Source of the DNA: Truepera sp.
GTDB taxonomy: Bacteria > Deinococcota > Deinococci > Deinococcales > Trueperaceae
DNA: 32,598 nt
Direction of reading: 5' to 3'
NCBI GenBank assembly: GCA_018333895.1
Contig: JAGXSJ010000047.1
Coordinates: 1 to 32,598, forward strand
The notes below the pieces were generated by a model that was not told where the DNA came from, made no database searches, and saw only the letters and a list, made by a program, of their open reading frames with translations. Position 1 is the first letter of the stretch. Each line of letters begins with the position of its first letter. Below are positions 1-6,917 of this stretch, one piece after another. The position numbers and the translations under genes were made by a program.

Positions 1-750
1 ATCGGCATTTTTGACACCCAGTTCACGACCTTCCTCGTCAATTTAGCCCAAGGCGACCTGGGGACCTCAGCCCGCACCCGCAGCCCGGTACTTACCGAGC
101 TAGGCAACTTCTATCCTGCAACGCTCGAGCTAGCGCTAGGTGCTATGATCGTTGCGCTGCTGATCGGTATCCCAGCGGGCCTTATCGCCGCGGTCAAACC
201 CAACACCATCGTCGACTACTTCGTCACCCTAGGGGCGTTGATCGGCGTCTCGATGCCGGTCTTCTGGTTCGGCCTGTTGGCTATCCTGTTCTTTTCGGTG
301 CAGCTCGGCTGGTTCCCGGTAGCCGGGCGCGGCACGCTGGCACACCTGGTCTTGCCCGCCATCTCACTGGGCGCCGGTTCGGCTGCCATCATCGCCCGCA
401 TGACCCGCAGCGCTATGCTCGAAGTCCTGAGCCAAGACTACGTGCGCACCGCCAGGGCTAAAGGCCTGGCGCAGCGCCTAGTGATTAACAAGCACGCTTT
501 TCGCAATGCCCTGATTCCGGTCGTCACCATCACCGGCTTGCAGTTTGGCACGCTGATGGCCGGCGCAGTGCTGACCGAGACGGTCTTTACCTGGCCCGGC
601 ATCGGCTCGCTGCTCGTCACCTCGATTCTGGCCCGCGACTACCCGGTGGTGCAGGGGGCGGTATTGCTGATAGCCATCTCGTTTATCGTCATTAACTTAC
701 TGGTGGACATGATCTATGGCGCTATCGACCCGCGCATCCGCTATGACTGA
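1..750 (+). CDS. Dpp/Opp-type ABC transporter permease (DppB-like), 5' end missing
   Basis: Inner-membrane permease of a dipeptide/oligopeptide/nickel-type ABC importer. The reading frame is open from base 1, so the N-terminus lies outside the window; an internal ATG at 145 is not the likely start. The visible part starts in the periplasmic region (GDLGTSARTRSPV, typical of DppB) and continues through about five hydrophobic segments. The cytoplasmic EAA loop that docks on the ATPase is visible as DYVRTARAKGL followed by HAFRNALIPVVT, and the C-terminus ends IDPRIRYD, as is usual for DppB. It overlaps the following dppC-like gene by 8 bp, so the two are co-translated. The substrate cannot be read from the sequence. 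No ATPase or binding-protein gene of this system is in view; they may lie upstream of the window. Confidence 0.93.
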   Translation: MGIFDTQFTTFLVNLAQGDLGTSARTRSPVLTELGNFYPATLELALGAMIVALLIGIPAGLIAAVKPNTIVDYFVTLGALIGVSMPVFWFGLLAILFFSVQLGWFPVAGRGTLAHLVLPAISLGAGSAAIIARMTRSAMLEVLSQDYVRTARAKGLAQRLVINKHAFRNALIPVVTITGLQFGTLMAGAVLTETVFTWPGIGSLLVTSILARDYPVVQGAVLLIAISFIVINLLVDMIYGAIDPRIRYD

Positions 751-1795
751 CATCGCCCCCAGACCCGCTCCGCGCCGCTGGCTCCGCCAGCTGCTGCGCC
801 GCCCCTTAGCGGCCACCGGCTTTGCTATCATCGGCCTGTTCTTGCTGATAGTAGCCTTGGCACCGTTTCTAGCCCCTTATAGCCCTACCCGCGAAAACCT
901 GCGCACCCGCTACCTGCCCCCTGGCGAGGGCGTAAGCTGGCGCGGGCCAGACGGCCAGTTTGGCCTCTGGGTCAGCCCGGTGACGCGCCATCCCACCCAG
1001 GGGATTACGCTTGATGCAGGTCGCCAGTACCCGGTTAGGCTGCTGGTACGCGGCGAGTCCTGGACGTGGCTGTTTGGGCTGCTGCGGAGCGACCTGCGCC
1101 TTTTTGGCGTCGATGGCCCGGTCCGCTTCCACCTCCTGGGCACCGATGAGCTAGGGCGCGATGTGTTGAGCCGCTTAATCCATGGCGCCTGGATCTCGCT
1201 CTTTATCGGCGGCATCGCCGTTATCATCGGCATCGTGGTCGGCGTGCCGGTCGGCGCCCTGTCCGGCTATTACGGCGGCAAGTTCGACCTGGTAGTGCAG
1301 CGGCTCATTGACATTGTGCTCGCTTTCCCCGGCATCCTGCTAGCTATTGTGCTGGTCGCCACCTTAGGCACCGGCTTAACTAACGTGATGATCGCGGTTG
1401 GGATCGCCTCGATCCCCATCTATGCCCGCCTGGTGCGCGGCTCGGTCCTCTCGCTGCGCGACCGCGAATTCGTCGATGCTGCTCGAGCGCTGGGCAGGCG
1501 CGACCTGGGGACCTTGTTCCGCCACGTCCTGCCCAATGCCTTGGCACCAGTAATCGTGCAGTCGAGTTTGCAGATGGCGGTAGCTATCCTCTTTGCTGCG
1601 GGCCTCGGGTTCCTCGGCTTGGGCGCCCGCCCACCCGAGCCCGAATGGGGTTTGATGTTGGCGCGAGGGCGTGAATATCTGGCTACTGCGCCGCACGTAG
1701 CGACCTTTCCAGGGCTGGCTATCATGCTGGTGGTACTCGGCTTTAACTTAGTCGGCGACGCGCTGCGTGACGCGCTCGACCCCCGTATGAAATGA
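743..1795 (+). CDS. Dpp/Opp-type ABC transporter permease (DppC-like)
   Basis: Second permease subunit of the Dpp-type importer, 350 residues from the ATG at 743. An in-frame earlier start at 716 lies deep inside the previous gene and is not favoured. Residues 24-45 form the first membrane helix. A long extracytoplasmic stretch follows (about 46-131). The transport domain begins at LLGTDELGRDVLSRL, the usual OppC/DppC signature. The EAA loop (EFVDAARALG through HVLPNALAP, residues 242-269) is intact, and the C-terminus ends ALDPRMK. The start overlaps the stop of the first permease gene, and the stop overlaps the ATG of the amidohydrolase gene (ATGA), implying one translationally coupled operon. 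The long loop after helix 1 is common in this family, so it does not identify the substrate. Confidence 0.93.
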   Translation: MTDIAPRPAPRRWLRQLLRRPLAATGFAIIGLFLLIVALAPFLAPYSPTRENLRTRYLPPGEGVSWRGPDGQFGLWVSPVTRHPTQGITLDAGRQYPVRLLVRGESWTWLFGLLRSDLRLFGVDGPVRFHLLGTDELGRDVLSRLIHGAWISLFIGGIAVIIGIVVGVPVGALSGYYGGKFDLVVQRLIDIVLAFPGILLAIVLVATLGTGLTNVMIAVGIASIPIYARLVRGSVLSLRDREFVDAARALGRRDLGTLFRHVLPNALAPVIVQSSLQMAVAILFAAGLGFLGLGARPPEPEWGLMLARGREYLATAPHVATFPGLAIMLVVLGFNLVGDALRDALDPRMK

Positions 1796-2826
1796 TCACT
1801 GTCTACAGCGAGGCCCACCAGCAGCACCACGGTGCGGCTGAGCTCGACCGGGGCCGCCTGGTGCCGTGCGTGGAACAACCGGCTCGAGCCGAGGCTGTCT
1901 TACAGGCGCTCACCGCAGCAAATCTCGGCCCCATCGTCTCCCCAGATGATGTGCCGATCGACATCCTGGCCCGGCTCCACGAAGTCGGCTATCTGCATTT
2001 CCTCAAGACAGCTTTTACCCGCTGGCGGCAGGTCCACCCCGACAGCGACGCTCTCCCCTACTGCTGGCCGCCTAGCGGTAGGGGCCATCCCCCACCCAGC
2101 CTTTACGGGCAGCTAGGCCATTACGCCTATGACGCCGGTACGCCGATCACGGCAGGCACCTGGGAGGCGGCTACCGCCGCCGTTCGGGTTACCCTCAGCG
2201 CCCTTAGGCACCTACACGCCGGCGCACGGATGGCTTTTGCCCTCTGTCGGCCGCCCGGCCACCATGCCGGGCCGGACTATTACGGCGGCTACTGCTTTTT
2301 CAACAACGCTGCCGTGGCTGCACAGGCCTGGGCCGAAGCGGGGGCCCGCGTAGCCATCCTCGACGTGGACTACCACCACGGCAACGGCACCCAAGACCTC
2401 TTCTACCGGCGCGACGACGTGCTGGTGATATCGATCCATGCCGATCCTGCCGAGGAGTACCCGTTCTACTGGGGCCATGCCGACGAGCGCGGTGAAGGGT
2501 CGGGGCGCGGCTATAACCATAACCTCCCCTTACCCTGGGGGACCGGCTGGACAGGCTATCGGGAGGCGCTTGACCAGGCGCTGAGCCTAGTCGCTGCCTT
2601 TAAGCCCGACGGGCTGGTGGTGTCGCTGGGGCTCGACACCTACGCGCAGGATCCGATCGCCCGCTTTGCGCTAACGAGCGACGACTACCCCTTGCTGGGG
2701 CGGGCCATCGCCACGCTAAACCTGCCGACGCTGTTCGTGTTAGAGGGCGGCTATCACCTGGCAACCCTGGGCCACCACACGGTAGCGGTGTTGCGCAGCT
2801 TTGCGCTTCAGGCCGCTACGAGCTGA
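1792..2826 (+). CDS. Histone-deacetylase-family amidohydrolase (acetylpolyamine amidohydrolase-like)
   Basis: Zinc-dependent deacetylase of the HDAC/AcuC/AphA superfamily, 344 residues, close to bacterial acetylpolyamine amidohydrolases. The catalytic signatures are complete. The tandem histidines are in RPPGHHA (H157, H158). The zinc ligands are D193 and H195 in DVDYHHGN, plus D282 in GLDTYAQDP. The transition-state tyrosine is Y321 in LEGGY. These positions lie within two residues of those described for Mycoplana AphA. Likely substrates are acetylated polyamines or other small N-acetylated amines. Bacteria have no histones to deacetylate, so the family name should not be taken literally. 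The ATG overlaps the stop of the permease gene (ATGA), so the enzyme should be made together with the transporter, which suggests it processes an imported compound. Its 3' end overlaps the convergent ABC ATPase gene by 19 bp. Substrate is inferred, not shown. Confidence 0.9.
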   Translation: MITVYSEAHQQHHGAAELDRGRLVPCVEQPARAEAVLQALTAANLGPIVSPDDVPIDILARLHEVGYLHFLKTAFTRWRQVHPDSDALPYCWPPSGRGHPPPSLYGQLGHYAYDAGTPITAGTWEAATAAVRVTLSALRHLHAGARMAFALCRPPGHHAGPDYYGGYCFFNNAAVAAQAWAEAGARVAILDVDYHHGNGTQDLFYRRDDVLVISIHADPAEEYPFYWGHADERGEGSGRGYNHNLPLPWGTGWTGYREALDQALSLVAAFKPDGLVVSLGLDTYAQDPIARFALTSDDYPLLGRAIATLNLPTLFVLEGGYHLATLGHHTVAVLRSFALQAATS

Positions 2827-3473
2827 CCGTCTAACAGGTGGTAGCGCTCATCGACGTCGCTGACTAGTCCCTCATCATGGGTCACCAGCAAGACGGCGCT
2901 TCCCTCGTGACGCGCCAGGGTCACCAGCAGTTGAAAGACCGCTCGAGCATTGTGGCGGTCCAGACTCCCGGTCGGCTCATCGGCTAGCAGCAGCGCCGGG
3001 CGGTTATAGAGGGCTCGAGCCACCGCTACCCGCTGTCGCTCGCCGCCCGATAGCTTGTTGGGGAGGTAGTGAGCACGATCTTGCAAGCCGACCTGCCATA
3101 ACAGCGAAGAGGCCCGCTCGGGGTCGAGCTGGCCGCTGATCCGGCCCGGTAACATAACGTTGTCATGCACGCTTAAGTCGGCCAGCAGGTAGTGCTGCTG
3201 AAAAACCAGCCCTAAGTGCTTAGCCCGTAGCGCCGCCAACATCTCCTGGCTAAGGGCATGAACTGGCTGTTTAAGCCAGTAGACCTCCCCTGAACTGGGC
3301 CGCTCCAGGCCCGCCAAGAGGTGTAGCAGGGTGCTCTTGCCCGAACCTGACGGTCCTAGCACCGCGGCTACCTGAGCGGGTTCAAGGGCCAGCGTCACAC
3401 CCTTTAACACGCGCAACGCCTCACCAGCGCTGTAAAAGGTGCGATGCAGGTCGATCGCGCGCAATACCGCCAT
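2808..3473 (-). CDS. ABC transporter ATP-binding protein, LolD/MacB/FtsE-like
   Basis: Cytoplasmic ATPase subunit of 221 residues in the MacB/LolD/FtsE group. Visible motifs are Walker A GPSGSGKST (40-48), Q-loop Q92, the ABC signature LSGGERQ (141-147), Walker B LLLADEP (161-167), D-loop SLD and the switch histidine H199. Such ATPases normally work with an FtsX/MacB-type permease in lipoprotein release, cell division or efflux, but no permease lies next to it here: both neighbours are unrelated and on the other strand. The start is placed at the ATG at 3473, directly preceded by TATAGT six bases upstream, a leaderless arrangement. A TTG ten codons further upstream is less likely. Family assignment is firm; the transported substrate is unknown. 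Confidence 0.9.
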   Translation of the reverse strand: MAVLRAIDLHRTFYSAGEALRVLKGVTLALEPAQVAAVLGPSGSGKSTLLHLLAGLERPSSGEVYWLKQPVHALSQEMLAALRAKHLGLVFQQHYLLADLSVHDNVMLPGRISGQLDPERASSLLWQVGLQDRAHYLPNKLSGGERQRVAVARALYNRPALLLADEPTGSLDRHNARAVFQLLVTLARHEGSAVLLVTHDEGLVSDVDERYHLLDGQLVAA

Positions 3474-3479
3474 AGTTTC

Positions 3480-3485
3480 ACTATA
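3480..3485 (-). promoter_or_regulatory. Probable -10 element of a leaderless promoter for the ABC ATPase gene
   Basis: On the minus strand TATAGT lies six bases before the ATG at 3473, and no Shine-Dalgarno sequence precedes that ATG. This spacing puts the transcription start at or next to the start codon. No convincing -35 box is visible. Confidence 0.5.
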
Positions 3486-3519
3486 CGGCCTCAACCTAAT
3501 CAAAACGGGTTCTCGGCTC

Positions 3520-3546
3520 TTGACCCCTAAGGCTAGCAGCTATGGT
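3520..3546 (+). promoter_or_regulatory. Possible promoter of the Crp/Fnr regulator gene
   Basis: TTGACC at 3520-3525 and TATGGT at 3541-3546 resemble -35 and -10 hexamers with a short 15-bp spacer. They lie about 40 bases before the Shine-Dalgarno-supported start at 3587. Tentative because of the spacer length. Confidence 0.35.
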
Positions 3547-3586
3547 AACCTTAGCCCAACTCCTATGTGCCGCCAGGAGCCCCGCC

Positions 3587-4279
3587 ATGTTCGACCTTAA
3601 AGCCTTCTTGCGCCAGGTCCCGCTCTTTAAGGACGTCCCCCAGCGAGCCATCGACATCGCCGCCGAAGCCATGCAGCTGCGCAGCTTCGAGGCTGGTTCT
3701 ACGCTCTTTCGTGAAGGTGACACCGGCGAAGCGCTCTACATCCTGGTGAGCGGTCTGGTCAAAGTCTCTAAAGTCGATCTGGATGGGCACGAGAAGACGC
3801 TAGCCATCTTCCAGTCCTCCGAGGTACTAGGCGAGATGGCGCTGCTGAGCGAAGATCAGCGGAGCGCCACCGCGCTGGCGCTGAGCAAGGTCGAGGCGCT
3901 GGTGCTTTACCGAGACGACTTCTTGAAGTTGCTGACCAACTATCCCATTATCAACCTGAACTTAACCAGCACGCTGGCGCAGCGCCTGCGCGGGATGAGC
4001 GACGAGGCGCAGGTCCTGTCATATAAGGACGCTCAGGGGCGCGTGGCTTACGTGCTACTAAGGCTCTATCGCGGTGGGGTGCTGGAGTTTAATAAGGGGG
4101 GCCAGGCTGTTGTGCGTTTAACCCATCAAGAGCTAGCCAGCCTCGCCGGCACTAGCCGCGAGACAGTTACCAGAGCTCTCAAGGTGCTCGAGGACGAGGG
4201 AGTGATTCAGACCCGACCCAAAGAGGTGCTAATCAGCGATCCGGACGGCCTCGAGGAGATCTTGCACGGCATCCGCTGA
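3587..4279 (+). CDS. Crp/Fnr-family transcriptional regulator
   Basis: DNA-binding regulator of 230 residues. Residues 1-115 form a cyclic-nucleotide-binding-type beta-barrel (FREGDTGEALYILVSG, then the cassette GEMALLSEDQRSATA at 82-96). A long dimerisation helix follows (about 118-140), then a winged helix-turn-helix (LTHQELASLAGTSRETVTRALKVLE, about 178-202). The cassette keeps the Glu and the Arg-Ser that contact cyclic nucleotide phosphate in CRP, so cAMP or a related ligand is plausible. No cysteine cluster for an Fnr-type iron-sulfur centre is seen. The ATG at 3587 is chosen because AGGAG sits seven bases upstream and because the homologous domain begins there; the open frame extends back to 3542. 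It is divergent from the ABC ATPase and convergent with the acetyltransferase. Its regulon cannot be told from this window. Confidence 0.92.
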   Translation: MFDLKAFLRQVPLFKDVPQRAIDIAAEAMQLRSFEAGSTLFREGDTGEALYILVSGLVKVSKVDLDGHEKTLAIFQSSEVLGEMALLSEDQRSATALALSKVEALVLYRDDFLKLLTNYPIINLNLTSTLAQRLRGMSDEAQVLSYKDAQGRVAYVLLRLYRGGVLEFNKGGQAVVRLTHQELASLAGTSRETVTRALKVLEDEGVIQTRPKEVLISDPDGLEEILHGIR

Positions 4280-4295
4280 GGTTCCCGCGGGCGGA

Positions 4296-4916
4296 TCAGC
4301 CAGCGCTAGCATTCCAGTGAAGCGCCGCCAGCTTAACCTCCAGCCGCGCCGCTAGTTGCGCCTTGACCGACGGCCAATCGAGGTCGGTGATGGCAAAGAC
4401 CACGGTATCGCGGATAAAGTCATCTTTAGCGATCATATGCCGCCGCAACACACCCTCATAAACCGCGCCGAGCCGCCGGATGGCCTCTTGAGAGCGGAGA
4501 TTGCGGGCATCGGTATGAAGCTGCACGCGCAAAAAGTCCTGCTCTTCAAAGAGATACTTAAGCATCAGGTACTTACTCTCCACGTTGGCGGCCCCCCCCT
4601 GATAGCGCGGGTCGAGCCAGGTGTAGCCCAGTTCGCAGTTGCGGTGCTGCCAACGGATGTCGGCGTAGCGGCTAGTACCGATCAACCGGCCGGTGAGCGC
4701 CTCTTTGATCACGAAGGGATACGCTTCACCGCACGTGCGGTCGCCAAAAGCCTTGTCAAAGTAGGCGTCGCGCTGGGCCTCCGTTACCGGAGTAGAGGTG
4801 TAGACAAAGGCCTCGGGCGTGGCCTGGGCGATAGCCATCAGCGGGGCGATATGCTCAGGTTCTAGGGGCTCGAGCCTAACGAAGCGGCCACACAGCGTGA
4901 GCGGGTGAGCAATCAT
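4296..4916 (-). CDS. GNAT-family N-acetyltransferase (RimJ/RimL-like)
   Basis: Acetyl-CoA-dependent N-acetyltransferase of 206 residues in the RimJ/RimL branch, probably cytoplasmic. The fold can be followed from LCGRFVRLEPLEPEHIAPL at the N-terminus, through GTSRYADIRWQHRNCELGYTWL, to the segment YQGGAANVESKYLMLKYLF, where the acetyl-CoA pyrophosphate loop lies, and then HTDARNLRSQEAIRRLGAVYEGVLRRH, which is characteristic of RimL-type proteins. The acceptor may be a protein N-terminus, an amino acid or a small molecule; the sequence does not decide. It follows the histidine phosphatase gene by 10 bp. TAAACT, which includes the phosphatase stop codon, lies seven bases before its ATG, so it may also have its own leaderless promoter. 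Confidence 0.88.
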   Translation of the reverse strand: MIAHPLTLCGRFVRLEPLEPEHIAPLMAIAQATPEAFVYTSTPVTEAQRDAYFDKAFGDRTCGEAYPFVIKEALTGRLIGTSRYADIRWQHRNCELGYTWLDPRYQGGAANVESKYLMLKYLFEEQDFLRVQLHTDARNLRSQEAIRRLGAVYEGVLRRHMIAKDDFIRDTVVFAITDLDWPSVKAQLAARLEVKLAALHWNASAG

Positions 4917-4923
4917 GCCCCAT

Positions 4924-4929
4924 AGTTTA
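4924..4929 (-). promoter_or_regulatory. Possible -10 element of a leaderless promoter for the GNAT gene
   Basis: TAAACT on the minus strand is seven bases from the ATG at 4916 and contains the TAA stop of the preceding gene. No Shine-Dalgarno motif is evident for the GNAT gene. It could be coincidental, since the pair may simply be co-transcribed. Confidence 0.35.
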
Positions 4930-5574
4930 AGCTACCTCGCTTAACGAGTCGGTCAACTCCAGGTCATAGGGCATAATGGCGGCAAAATCGACCGGGCGCT
5001 GCAAGCCGATAAAGCTGGCGATCACCACGGCATGAGTGACTACTGCTATGGTTTGGCAACGCCCGTAGCGCTTAAGCACCCCGGTCACACGGGCGCGAAC
5101 CTCCTCTAAGCTCTCCCAGGAGCGCTCCTCGGGCGGCGGCACCTGGCGCGCTTCAGCCGGGCGGCGCCGCTCGCGCTCCAGTGGGTAGGGGCTGCTCTGG
5201 CGCGGAGCGCGGCGATCCGGGAAGGTGATCACACCGGTGTAGTAGCTCAGCTCGCGGTTAGCCCTGGCGATCACCGCTTCGTCTACTTCGGCCAGCGAGT
5301 CTTTTTGCGGGAGCCATTCGTGCAGGTCGTACTCAACGTAGAGCGGCTTACCGAGCACCTGATTGAGCCTTGCTGCCGACTCGAGCGCCCGCGTGTAGCT
5401 GCTGCAGAGCACCACCTCGGCCTCCTGCAAGCGGAAATCGCGGGCGATGGTCTCCATCTGCAGGCGGCCTAACGGGGTCAGGGGGGCGAACGAACGCGCC
5501 CAACCGCGCACCCCGCGCCGCTCTAAGAGCCCCCAATCGGTCTGGCCGTGCCGGATGAAATAGACCTTCACCAC
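4927..5574 (-). CDS. Histidine phosphatase family protein (phosphoglycerate-mutase-like)
   Basis: Phosphohydrolase or mutase of the histidine phosphatase superfamily, branch 1, 215 residues. The phosphohistidine signature is YFIRHGQTDW with catalytic H9 and neighbouring R8. R62 in SSYTRALESA, E86 and the second histidine H181 in VVTHAVV complete the active-site set. A region around residues 118-150 is rich in Arg, Pro and Glu and looks like a variable surface insertion. The start is a GTG (two consecutive GTG codons) preceded by a GAGG sequence. Candidate roles include a cobalamin or sugar phosphatase; cofactor-dependent phosphoglycerate mutase is less likely because of length and the divergent middle. 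It is probably co-transcribed with the GNAT gene downstream. Confidence 0.88.
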   Translation of the reverse strand: MVKVYFIRHGQTDWGLLERRGVRGWARSFAPLTPLGRLQMETIARDFRLQEAEVVLCSSYTRALESAARLNQVLGKPLYVEYDLHEWLPQKDSLAEVDEAVIARANRELSYYTGVITFPDRRAPRQSSPYPLERERRRPAEARQVPPPEERSWESLEEVRARVTGVLKRYGRCQTIAVVTHAVVIASFIGLQRPVDFAAIMPYDLELTDSLSEVA

Positions 5575-5600
5575 TTACCTCGCTCTTACCCCCCCCGCAC

Positions 5601-5640
5601 TAGGCTTAGCCTACGCCGACATGGCCCCTCTGGCTGTCGG
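5601..5640. promoter_or_regulatory. Two dyad-symmetric sites upstream of the proline operon promoter
   Basis: TAGGCT-T-AGCCTA at 5601-5613 is a perfect 6-1-6 palindrome. CCGACA at 5616-5621 and TGTCGG at 5635-5640 form a second inverted pair with a 13-base spacer. Both lie between the divergently arranged phosphatase and proline dehydrogenase genes, just upstream of the proline promoter, and could be operators. The first also contains TAGGCT hexamers that might serve as -10 boxes. Function is inferred from position only. Confidence 0.35.
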
Positions 5641-5644
5641 AAGT

Positions 5645-5672
5645 TTTACTTTGTGCTCGCTAGGGCTATAAT
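5645..5672 (+). promoter_or_regulatory. Sigma-70-type promoter of the proline catabolism operon
   Basis: A consensus TATAAT (-10) at 5667-5672 is preceded after 16 bases by TTTACT (-35-like) at 5645-5650. This places the transcription start near 5679, giving a leader of about 35 bases before the ATG at 5715. Confidence 0.65.
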
Positions 5673-5714
5673 GGATAGCACTATGGAACCAGGTGATTTT
5701 TGCGAGGTGCCGTT

Positions 5715-6647
5715 ATGCTCGAGCTAACCTATCGCCGCAGCCTGTTAGCGGTGGCCAACCTGCCGCCGGTAGCCGGCTTCGTCAAGCGCTTCGGCTGGCG
5801 GCTCGGAGTCGGGCGTTTTGTAGCCGGGGAGGATTTGGACAGCGCCGTGGCTGTGCTTAAGCGGCTTGATGAGCAGGGCCTAGCCAGCATCCTCGATCTG
5901 CTCGGTGAGTTCGTGGCCAGCCCCGAGGGGGTTTCGGCCATGGTCCAGGAGATCGAAACGGCGCTAACGCGGCTTGCTAGTGCTCCACAAAGAGCCATGA
6001 GTGTCAAGCCGACTCAGCTCGGGCTGGGGCTAAGGGAGGGGGCCATTGATACCGCCCTAAAGAACGCCCGCCGCCTGGCCCGGCGCGCTCAGGAGGCCGG
6101 GGCACGGCTCTGCTTCGACATGGAGAACCACCCCTATGTGGACGGCACCCTAACTATCTATCGCACCCTCCATGCTGAAGGGTTTGACAACGTCTCCACC
6201 GTGTTGCAGAGCTACCTTAAGCGGAGCCTGCAAGACCTTGACGACCTCCTTGCCCTAACCCCCAAGCCGGTGCTGCGGTTGGTTAAGGGCGCTTATCTTG
6301 AGCCGGAGCAGATCGTGTATCGGGACCTAGCCCAGGTCGATAGATTGCTGCGCGAGATGATCTATCGCGGGCTCGAGGCCGGGGCACACATCGACATCGC
6401 CACCCACGACGAAACGTTGATTCGGGAGACTGAGGCCTTTGTACGAGGGGCTAAAATCCCTCCGGAACAATACGAGTTTCAGCTCCTCTACGGCGTTAAA
6501 CCGAAGCTCCAACAGGCCTTGCGCCAGCGCGGTCACACCGTGCGCATCTACGTCCCTTACGGCAAGGACTGGTACGGCTACTACAGCCGCCGCCTGGCCG
6601 AGCGCCCAGCCAATCTGGCGTTCGTGCTGCGGGGGCTGTTCGGTTAG
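5715..6647 (+). CDS. Proline dehydrogenase (monofunctional)
   Basis: FAD-dependent proline dehydrogenase of 310 residues, which oxidises L-proline to 1-pyrroline-5-carboxylate and feeds electrons to the quinone pool. It is the short monofunctional type known from Thermus rather than PutA. Family landmarks include SILDLLGEFV, the flavin-barrel segment VKPTQLGLGL, CFDMENHPYVDGTLTIYRTL, VLQSYLKRSLQDLDDLL, LRLVKGAYLEPE, IATHDETLI, FQLLYGV and the substrate-binding RRLAERP near the C-terminus. The ATG at 5715 is preferred over an in-frame TTG at 5700 because GAGGTG lies five bases upstream and homology begins there. The operon continues with a small antitoxin-like gene and then P5C dehydrogenase. 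Named prodh, putA or putB in different genomes, so no symbol is assigned. Confidence 0.95.
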   Translation: MLELTYRRSLLAVANLPPVAGFVKRFGWRLGVGRFVAGEDLDSAVAVLKRLDEQGLASILDLLGEFVASPEGVSAMVQEIETALTRLASAPQRAMSVKPTQLGLGLREGAIDTALKNARRLARRAQEAGARLCFDMENHPYVDGTLTIYRTLHAEGFDNVSTVLQSYLKRSLQDLDDLLALTPKPVLRLVKGAYLEPEQIVYRDLAQVDRLLREMIYRGLEAGAHIDIATHDETLIRETEAFVRGAKIPPEQYEFQLLYGVKPKLQQALRQRGHTVRIYVPYGKDWYGYYSRRLAERPANLAFVLRGLFG

Positions 6648-6695
6648 CCAACGCGAGGGACGCAAAGCTTTCTCTTTTGGAAAGGAGCCGAACAG

Positions 6696-6917
6696 ATGGA
6701 AGGTGTGAAAGTTGCCGATTTGAGAATAGACGAGTTTAGGGAGCTTGTTCGGGAAATTGTCGTGCAAGCGCTCTCAGAGGCGCTCATAGATCCCGATCAA
6801 GGATTGGAATTGCGGGAGGACTTCGTCAAAGAGCTTCAACGTTCCCTCGCGACCTTGAGAGCCAGGGCTAGGCTATTGCCCGCACGAGAAGTTGCTGAAA
6901 GGTTGGGGCTAGCTTGA
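6696..6917 (+). CDS. Small antitoxin-like protein of unknown function
   Basis: A 73-residue acidic helical protein, not recognised with certainty. It has a strong ribosome-binding site (AAAGGAG eight bases before the ATG), so it is very probably translated. The pattern of an N-terminal helix (EFRELVREIVVQALSEAL), then DPDQGLELRE, a second helix and the C-terminal PAREVAERLGLA resembles small antitoxin-type proteins common in Thermus, Chloroflexi and cyanobacteria, where a toxin gene usually follows. Here no toxin follows: its TGA overlaps the ATG of P5C dehydrogenase, to which it is translationally coupled. The gene and its 49-bp upstream spacer look richer in A and T than the flanking enzymes, suggesting it was inserted into an older proline operon. 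Antitoxin status is an inference from resemblance. Confidence 0.75.
   Translation: MEGVKVADLRIDEFRELVREIVVQALSEALIDPDQGLELREDFVKELQRSLATLRARARLLPAREVAERLGLA

Noticed and set aside
145-750. ATG at 145 as the start of the first permease
   Set aside because: The frame is open to base 1, and the upstream residues GDLGTSARTRSPV are typical DppB sequence, so the gene is truncated by the window edge.
1792-2826. A role in deacetylating histones or nucleoid proteins
   Set aside because: The sequence is closest to acetylpolyamine amidohydrolases and its operon partner is a transporter; nothing points to chromatin.
5348-5558. Open frames opposite or out of frame with the histidine phosphatase and many other genes
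   Set aside because: High GC content leaves long chance frames; these have no start signals and their translations are Arg/Pro/Ala-rich low-complexity shadows.
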